Made by a program: the position numbers and the translations under genes | Part shown: one piece after another, positions 58,271-64,000 of the stretch | Numbering within the stretch: the first letter of the stretch is position 1 | Layout: each line of letters opens with the position of its first letter | Notes under the pieces: model-generated | Told to the model about the DNA's origin: nothing | What the model saw: only the letters and a program-made list of their open reading frames with translations | Databases searched by the model: none | Source: Hedera helix | Taxonomy: Eukaryota; Streptophyta; Magnoliopsida; Apiales; Araliaceae | Assembly: GCA_947179155.2 (NCBI GenBank) | Contig: OX359278.1 | Location: forward strand, 25,863,797 to 25,927,796 | DNA length: 64,000 nt | Direction: 5' to 3'

Positions 58271-60348
58271 GGCGAAATTACTATTTTGCCCTCGTTTCAG
58301 TTTTCAACTTATTTACAGAAATGCCATTCGGGTTTAATTTAATTAATTTAAATATTTAAAAACTAATTTAAAATTATAACAAAAATAATAATAATTCAAA
58401 AATGATATTGGGGAGGATATTCTTAATTAAGTTTAATATTTAAATATTTTAAATATTAATCTAGTTGGCTAAATCATGGTTAAGTTAAATAAATTTATTA
58501 GTTATTTATTATTTAAAATGTTAATAATAAATAATGGAGATAAATTAGATATTATTATTTAATTCACATTAAATAATAATTAAAGAAGATATAAAAATTT
58601 ATAAATTAACTATTTATTATTTAAATATTATTAAATAATAAATAAGGATAATTAAGTAATTAATTATTATTTAATTAGCATTAAATAATGATTAAGGGAA
58701 ATTAAGTTATTTAATTTAAATAATAAATAAGGATAAATAAATTGAATTTTGTTTAATCTTAAACAATAATTAAAATTAATTAAATAATTAATTATTATTT
58801 AATTGACATTAAATAATAATTAAAGAGGATTAAAATGAGTAAACTATTATTTAATTTCCTTAAATTAAATAATAGGTAAGGTTAATTACTTAGTTAACTA
58901 TTAGTTGATTAATAATAAATTAAAGAAGGTTAAAATGAATCAATAATTATTTATTATTTAATTATGATTAAATAATAAGTAAGTACAATTAGTTATTATT
59001 TATTTTAAATAATAACTAGAGTTAATTAATTAATTTCTATTTAACCAAGATTAAATAGAGATTGAATTAATAAAATAAATTTAATTTGATTATACTTTAA
59101 TTAAACAATTGTAATAAGTTGTTTAAGGGTTTAATAAGTGTCCAACGCTTAAAAAAAATATATATTTTCTAACTTATTAAATTATTAACCTAATTTGATT
59201 GAGGGTCTATAAGGTTAATAATATTATTTCGACTAACGTAAATTCTGTGTTAGTACTTATATGATAAATAAGTACCTTAGTGAGCGTATAGTTGTGCAAA
59301 TACGCCGTACTAATTATTAGACCAACTTTATTAATGTTAGGTCTTTTCAAAGCCAGTTAGTTAAAGCTAGACATATATTGTAGCTGAGCAGACATGCAAG
59401 TTCTTTATCTCTAAACTCATTTCATTGAGCAAATTATTTATCTAAGCTTGAACTGTTATTTCCAAGCATGCTTTGAGTGGTTTAATTACTTTACAATTAT
59501 TCCACATCGATATTATTGTTATTCGCACTTGTTGCACTTGAGATTGTACAGTCATTGACTTGTACTTAATTACTGTTCTAATGTTTAAAGAACTGTTCAA
59601 AGTAGGTCTAAGCCATTGTTCGGCTAGACATTTATGTTAAAGATTTTAAAAGCTATCCAACTCATTGAAGATGCGGATTCTTAGACTGTTATGAACACCC
59701 CTTTATTATAGGGGAGTACCCTGTATCTAATATCAGGTACAAAAATACGGAAATTAAATGGTATGCATACACATATTGTACTAAGGCTGATCCCCTTGGG
59801 TACATATTTCTGGTAGTAACCATTGGGTCAACCTGCTATTGACTCCAGTGGATATTTATAGTTCATAGTCTATTTGACTATCCTAATTTTAAAAGCAAAT
59901 TATTATTCCTGCTTATGTTATTCACATTATTGAATTGTTCAGCTATTCCCTTTCATTCATGATATATTGTTCCTTGTTGTTATTTAAACTTGTTGAGCAA
60001 ACTAGTTGCTCACTCTTGCTATATCATGAAACCTTATTGCAGTGCAACCCGAGACTTCGGGAAAGAACAAGGATAAAGGAAAGATGAAGTAATAGACTTC
60101 GAGATGCAGCCCTATAGTTAATTAAATTAACTGTTATGTAATATAAACCCTTATTACTTTATTAAGGGTATATGTGTACTTTTGTGTAAGGTTATCGTAT
60201 TTTGGGACTAGTAACACCTTTTGAATGAACAACATATGTTTATTATTCCGCATTTAGTTATTGTATGTTGTTTAGAGGTGAATGTTTGTATTGGATCGTG
60301 ATGACCGGATCCGGGTATTTGGAACCCGAATTTGGGGGCGTCACAGGT

Positions 60349-60361
60349 TGGTATCAGAGTT
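60349..60361 (+). other. E5 primer binding site (tRNA-iMet)
   Basis: TGGTATCAGAGTT, three bases after the LTR. Confidence 0.93.
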
Positions 60362-60576
60362 GTAGGTTAGAAACGTTAGGATTGCAAAACCTAAGTTATA
60401 ACCTTAGTATTAAACTCGTATTGAGTGTTAGGAGATAAATCGAGATGATTTATCCTATGTGGTTTTGATGAATTGGGGAATTCATCGAGTCGAGTCGTAC
60501 CCAATGAAATATAATTTCATTTCTTCAATAAATATATTTTATTGTTGTACTGATGTTAGTTTTTCTGTTGTGTTGT

Positions 60577-60578
60577 AG
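60577..60578 (+). promoter_or_regulatory. Candidate 3' splice site before E5 extra ORF
   Basis: TTTTTCTGTTGTGTTGTAG then G and the ATG at 60580. A possible donor is GTAG-GTTAGAAA just after the PBS (about 60363), giving an intron of about 210 bases. The donor is a guess. Confidence 0.45.
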
Positions 60579-60579
60579 G

Positions 60580-61389
60580 ATGGCTATAGGCGAGGCGAGC
60601 GGAGCTCGAGAGGATGTGGTATTCATTGATATCCCAGTGGATACGCAGCAGTTGGTAGGGTATGCACCCGTTGCACCTGTAGCACCAATAGGAGAGTCCG
60701 ATCCGGAGGAGGATGATAGTAGGGATGCCGCGGAGCCCGTCAGGGGTGGGGTGATGAGGCCCTATAGTGAGGAGGAAGCCGAATCTGAGGATGAGGCCGA
60801 TTTTGAGGATGACGAGCAGGAGGAGCCAGCAGAGTATGATGATGGCATGGGCACTACTGCCAATGACATCATCGATACTTTGACTACGGCTAATGATGAG
60901 CTAGAGGAGAGGGTTCAACACTTAGAGGAGCAGAACCAGATTCACCAGCAGACTGAGGAGCAGTATAGGGACGCAGCGTACATGTTCTCTGGTGAGAACA
61001 TGGAACTTAAGGAGAAGATGGCCGATTTGCAGGCCAAAATTCAGCAGTTGGAGAGCGTTGCACCTCCGTTGGGTCCTACTGTGCAGCAGCTGATGATCCA
61101 GAATAGTCAGCTGAGGCAGACGGTGGAGAGATTAGATGCTAGGGAGATGGCTAGTCAGACAGTTCTCCAGACAGTCAGGGCTGAGCTTGATAGGGAGAGA
61201 GCTGCTAGGGTCGACACCTTAGAATATGCTCTTGGCACTTCGTTTGATCGACTGAGGCGTCGGGTTAGGAGGCACCCTAGGGAGGCGGGTAACAGCAGAC
61301 GCTGGATTCGTCGCCATACAATGGAGGAGTTGGCCCAGCAGGCTTTACGCAGGGCTATTCGTAGGACTGTTCACTGCAGCAGGCGGTGA
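60580..61389 (+). CDS. E5 extra ORF upstream of gag: acidic coiled-coil protein, intact
   Basis: 269 residues from ATG 60580 (chosen over 60553 because the first nine codons overlap the acceptor-like tract and are not shared with E1). An acidic first third includes GGVMRPYSEEEAES and a run of Glu/Asp. Then comes DGMGTTANDIIDTLTTANDE, a long coiled coil (LEERVQHLEEQNQIHQQTEE to about residue 215) and a basic, Arg-rich C-terminus (SFDRLRRRVRRHPREAG onward). No signal peptide, membrane segment or known catalytic motif is visible. Similar ORFs are in E1, E2 and E3 at the same place. It might be an accessory factor for assembly, RNA binding or silencing defence. Not an envelope or antisense ORF. 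The function is unknown. Confidence 0.82.
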   Translation: MAIGEASGAREDVVFIDIPVDTQQLVGYAPVAPVAPIGESDPEEDDSRDAAEPVRGGVMRPYSEEEAESEDEADFEDDEQEEPAEYDDGMGTTANDIIDTLTTANDELEERVQHLEEQNQIHQQTEEQYRDAAYMFSGENMELKEKMADLQAKIQQLESVAPPLGPTVQQLMIQNSQLRQTVERLDAREMASQTVLQTVRAELDRERAARVDTLEYALGTSFDRLRRRVRRHPREAGNSRRWIRRHTMEELAQQALRRAIRRTVHCSRR

Positions 61390-61785
61390 TTTATTATTGT
61401 TATCTTATTTGTACCTAGAAGTAGCGAGTCCCACATTTTATTTCTATTAGGGATGTTTCAGCTGTTGTAAGCCTTTATATTTTGATGTATGCATAGGATG
61501 TCAGTTAGACCCCAACTTTTGTTCTGTTAGGGGGGTTGATGGTTGTGAATCCTCATTTTTGTTCTTCAGAGGATAGTCGTTATTAGGCAACTTGTGCCTT
61601 GAGCGTTTATAGAAGTATGCCACTTGTTGAGTCTGTACTAAAACATTGGCATATGAATATAAATGCAGTTATTTCCTTGTTTAAATCAAATATGCTTGAT
61701 ATATAGTTTAAATTTAAATGTTAATTTGGCTAACATAATGTGTAGAACTATAAGCATAAGTCTAAGATTTGCTCTTTAGCAGATC
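61390..61785. other. E5 spacer between extra ORF and gag
   Basis: Non-coding leader with the string CCCAACTTTTGTTCTGTTAG and similar, shared with E1 and E2. It ends TTTGCTCTTTAGCAG-ATC before the gag ATG, a good plant acceptor context (AG at 61781-61782). Confidence 0.65.
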
Positions 61786-63423
61786 ATGCCGAGAGGTAGA
61801 CCACGCAATCAACGTATCTCAGAGTCAGTGAGTGAGGTTGGGGATCAACCCAATCGTATGAGGATGTTTGCAGAAATGCTGGCGGAAGCCATGCAAACTA
61901 GACCCCCACCAGTGGTAGTACAACCAGCACCGCAGCCAACGCCGCACTTGACAAACTTTAAGGACTTCAAACTGGTTGGACCACCGGAGTTTCAGGGAAC
62001 TCTAAACCCGATCGAAGCACAGACTTGGATCGAGGAAATGGAGAAGGTGTTCGAGGTCGCTAGGGTGGCCGAAGCACAGAAGACTAGTTTCCCTACCTTC
62101 ATGATGAAGGGGGAGGCGAACTACTGGTGGAAGGCCAACAAGGGTCGTGCGGGAGAAGGCGTCATCACCTGGGAACGCTTTAAGGAAATGTTTCTGGAAA
62201 ACTACTTTCCAGAAAGCATGCAGCAAGAAATAGAGGTGAAATTCCTCGAGCTAAAACAGGGGAGTATGTCTGTGGCCGAGTATGCGGCCGAGTTTAATGA
62301 GTTGGCAAGGTTTGCAACTCATCAAGTGGATACAAAGGCTAGGAAGGCTCGGAGGTTTGAGCTGAGACTGAAGCCATGGGTGTACCGTTCTGTAGCGGTA
62401 TTAAAAATCAATAGCTTTGCAGAGCTATTGGAAAGGGCAATCATTGCAGAGGGTGGCAGTGAGGCCCTGGCTAAATTCAATCAGGAGAGGAAGAAAGTTC
62501 ATGAAGGACAGAAGACGGGGAGCAGTGGAGGCAGCAACCCCAATAAACGAAAGTGGAATGAGAGTCAATCGTCCGGAGGTAACAAATCTGGAGGAGAGGC
62601 TAAGAAAGTGGGCAAATGCAACAATTGTGGTAAGAACCACACGGGCGAATGCTTGAAATGGAAGAGTGTTTGCTATAGCTGCGAACAGCCAGGGCACATG
62701 GCTCCACAATGCCCGAAGAAGATGAAGGGAGTATGTTTCTCCTGTGGAGCAACCGATCATCATGCCAAGGACTGCCCAAAGAGGAAGGGAGACACTGGGA
62801 GTGGCAACAGAGGCAACAGCAGCAACAACAACAACAACAGGCTGAGCATTGGAGGGCCAGCCAGCCAGGCCAACCGACCCACAGCGCGCACCTTCAACAT
62901 GACTGTGCAGGATGCAGTCGACTCCAAGGACGTGGTGTCAGGTATCATCCCGATCAATGATATTAATGCATATGTATTGTTTGATTCGGGTGCTACCTGC
63001 TCATTTGTTTCTGAAGATTTTGCTAAGAGATTAGATTTACCTCAAGAAAAGCTAGAACACCCTATGAACGTAGAAGTAGCAAACAAAGAAATCATTCCCG
63101 TAGACTACATTCATAGGAACTGTTGTGCTGAATTACGAGGGTTTAGACTTAACGTAGATTTGATACCGATTCGTCTGGGGGAGTTTGATGTAATCCTAGG
63201 GATGGATTGGCTATCGAGTCACGGGGCGGTTATTGACTGTAAGAAGAAGTGTGTGCACTTAAAGACTCCGAATAAGTCCAAAGTTATATTTTACGGTAGT
63301 AAATCGCCGAGACAATCAAGTTGTCTGACGATGATGCAAGCACGAAAGTTGCTCAGGAAAGGGTGCGTAGGTTATTTGGCTCATGTGGTCGATACTCAAC
63401 GTGTCGAGGGCGAACTGAGTTAG
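61786..63423 (+). CDS. E5 gag and aspartic protease, intact
   Basis: 545 codons. A basic N-terminus leads to a gag core (FKDFKLVGPPEFQGTLNPIE, ANYWWKANKGRAGEGV, FLELKQGSMSVAEYAAEFNE). Three Cys-His units follow: CNNCGKNHTGEC (from about residue 278), CYSCEQPGHMAPQC (296) and CFSCGATDHHAKDC (317). A Gln/Asn-rich linker precedes a retropepsin with VLFDSGATCSF (Asp400) and FDVILGMDWLSSHGAVIDC. The chain ends with [20 protein letters not shown] and the TAG at 63421. Gag would form the particle and bind RNA; the protease would cut the polyprotein. In this lineage gag and pol are normally one frame. Confidence 0.93.
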   Translation: MPRGRPRNQRISESVSEVGDQPNRMRMFAEMLAEAMQTRPPPVVVQPAPQPTPHLTNFKDFKLVGPPEFQGTLNPIEAQTWIEEMEKVFEVARVAEAQKTSFPTFMMKGEANYWWKANKGRAGEGVITWERFKEMFLENYFPESMQQEIEVKFLELKQGSMSVAEYAAEFNELARFATHQVDTKARKARRFELRLKPWVYRSVAVLKINSFAELLERAIIAEGGSEALAKFNQERKKVHEGQKTGSSGGSNPNKRKWNESQSSGGNKSGGEAKKVGKCNNCGKNHTGECLKWKSVCYSCEQPGHMAPQCPKKMKGVCFSCGATDHHAKDCPKRKGDTGSGNRGNSSNNNNNRLSIGGPASQANRPTARTFNMTVQDAVDSKDVVSGIIPINDINAYVLFDSGATCSFVSEDFAKRLDLPQEKLEHPMNVEVANKEIIPVDYIHRNCCAELRGFRLNVDLIPIRLGEFDVILGMDWLSSHGAVIDCKKKCVHLKTPNKSKVIFYGSKSPRQSSCLTMMQARKLLRKGCVGYLAHVVDTQRVEGELS

Positions 63424-64000
63424 ATACCTGTTGTACGGGAATTCGCTGATGTTTTCCCAGAAGAGATTTCGGGGTTACCGCCGGACAGAGAAGTGGAGTT
63501 TGTTATTGATTTGGTACCGGGGACCGCACCGATATCAAAGGCGTCGTATCGTATGGCACCAGTAGAAATGAAAGAATTGATGGTTCAGCTTCAGGAACTG
63601 TTAGATAAAGGTTACATCAGACCAAGCGCGTCACCATGGGGAGTGCCGGTTCTGTTTGTAAAGAAGACGGATGGTTCGATGAGGCTTTGTATTGATTACC
63701 GGGAGTTGAACAAGGTCACCATTAAGAACAGATATCTGCTGCCCAGAATTGATGATCTGTTTGATCAACTTAAGGGAGCGAAATACTTTTCGAAAATAGA
63801 TTTGAGGACGGGTTATCATCAACTGAAGGTGAGGGAGGAGGATATCCCGAAAACGGCATTCAGAACTCGTTATGGTCATTTCGAGTTTCTAGTGATGTCA
63901 TTTGGACTGACGAATGCACCAGCGGCATTCATGGATATGATGAACAGAGTGTTCAAGCAGTACTTGGACAAGTTTGTGGTCGTATTCATTGATGACATAT
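63424..64000 (+). CDS. E5 reverse transcriptase, 5' part (cut by window end)
   Basis: Open in the gag frame after the [101 protein letters not shown] and the catalytic FVVVFIDDI at the last bases. No frameshift or further stop is visible. RNase H, integrase and the 3' LTR lie outside. Confidence 0.9.
   Translation, partial: MPVVREFADVFPEEISGLPPDREVEFVIDLVPGTAPISKASYRMAPVEMKELMVQLQELLDKGYIRPSASPWGVPVLFVKKTDGSMRLCIDYRELNKVTIKNRYLLPRIDDLFDQLKGAKYFSKIDLRTGYHQLKVREEDIPKTAFRTRYGHFEFLVMSFGLTNAPAAFMDMMNRVFKQYLDKFVVVFIDDI

Larger units (their letters stand above)
56473..60345 (+). repeat. E5 5' LTR (3873 bp)
   Basis: Starts TGTAATGTCC and ends TTTGGGGGCGTCACA. It contains the inverted repeat 57303-57343, GC island 58060-58270, AT hairpin stretch 58480-59060 and the U5 part absent from copy A. 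Confidence 0.93.
56473..64000 (+). mobile_element. Element E5: best preserved chromovirus, runs off the window
   Basis: 5' LTR 56473-60345, PBS 60349-60361, intact extra ORF 60580-61389, intact gag-protease 61786-63423, then RT to the window end. The only break visible is TAG at 63421-63423 between protease and RT. The family is the same as LTR copy A at 47992. Confidence 0.92.

Overview
This window is from a flowering plant nuclear genome, probably a eudicot. It is AT-rich and packed with long-LTR Ty3/gypsy retrotransposons inserted into each other. They prime from tRNA-iMet (PBS TGGTATCAGAG) or tRNA-Asp. I see one host gene with a spliced structure and no rRNA, tRNA, CRISPR array or bacterial-type operon.

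Layout. (1) 1-2245 is a fragment of an old LTR. (2) 2246-13092 is element E1, a minus-strand Tekay/Del-type chromovirus with a complete 3.4-kb 3' LTR, decayed pol, gag and an extra ORF, and a 5' LTR cut off at 13092. (3) 13093-18912 is a host locus. A heavy-metal-associated (HMA), proline-rich, HIPP/Pi21-like gene is encoded in three exons, and its promoter plus exon 1 is present in about 2.3 tandem copies. Its reading frame stops 13 codons before a CaaX-type end. (4) 18913-20453 is host intergenic DNA. (5) 20454-47802 is element E2, a plus-strand chromovirus flanked by the 5-bp target duplication CCATC. Its 3' LTR is split by a nest of about 14 kb. The nest holds a Tat/Athila-like LTR start (32768), two further LTR segments, and element E3, a degenerate minus-strand chromovirus (39354-47040). 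(6) 47808-47991 is host DNA that rejoins 20453. (7) 47992-50783 is an LTR fragment of the E5 family. (8) 50784-56456 is element E4, an Athila-like minus-strand element with gag, protease, RT and RNase H, truncated at the start of integrase, with a 1.43-kb 5' LTR. (9) 56473-64000 is element E5, the best preserved chromovirus, on the plus strand. It has a 3.87-kb LTR, an intact extra ORF, an intact gag-protease and the start of RT, and runs off the window.

What stands out. All four chromoviruses carry an extra ORF between the PBS and gag. In the three readable copies it has an acidic N-terminus, a coiled coil and a similar C-terminal block; in E3 it is only a remnant. In all four, both the extra ORF and gag have a 3' splice-site-like AG within 10 bases or fewer upstream of the ATG. 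This suggests that spliced transcripts choose between the two proteins. The LTRs of separate families share an architecture: a GC-rich palindromic island followed, in the direction of transcription, by an array of AT-rich hairpins. Many coding breaks fit C-to-T or G-to-A change, as expected for long-methylated DNA. All comparisons are by eye between copies in the window; no database search was possible.
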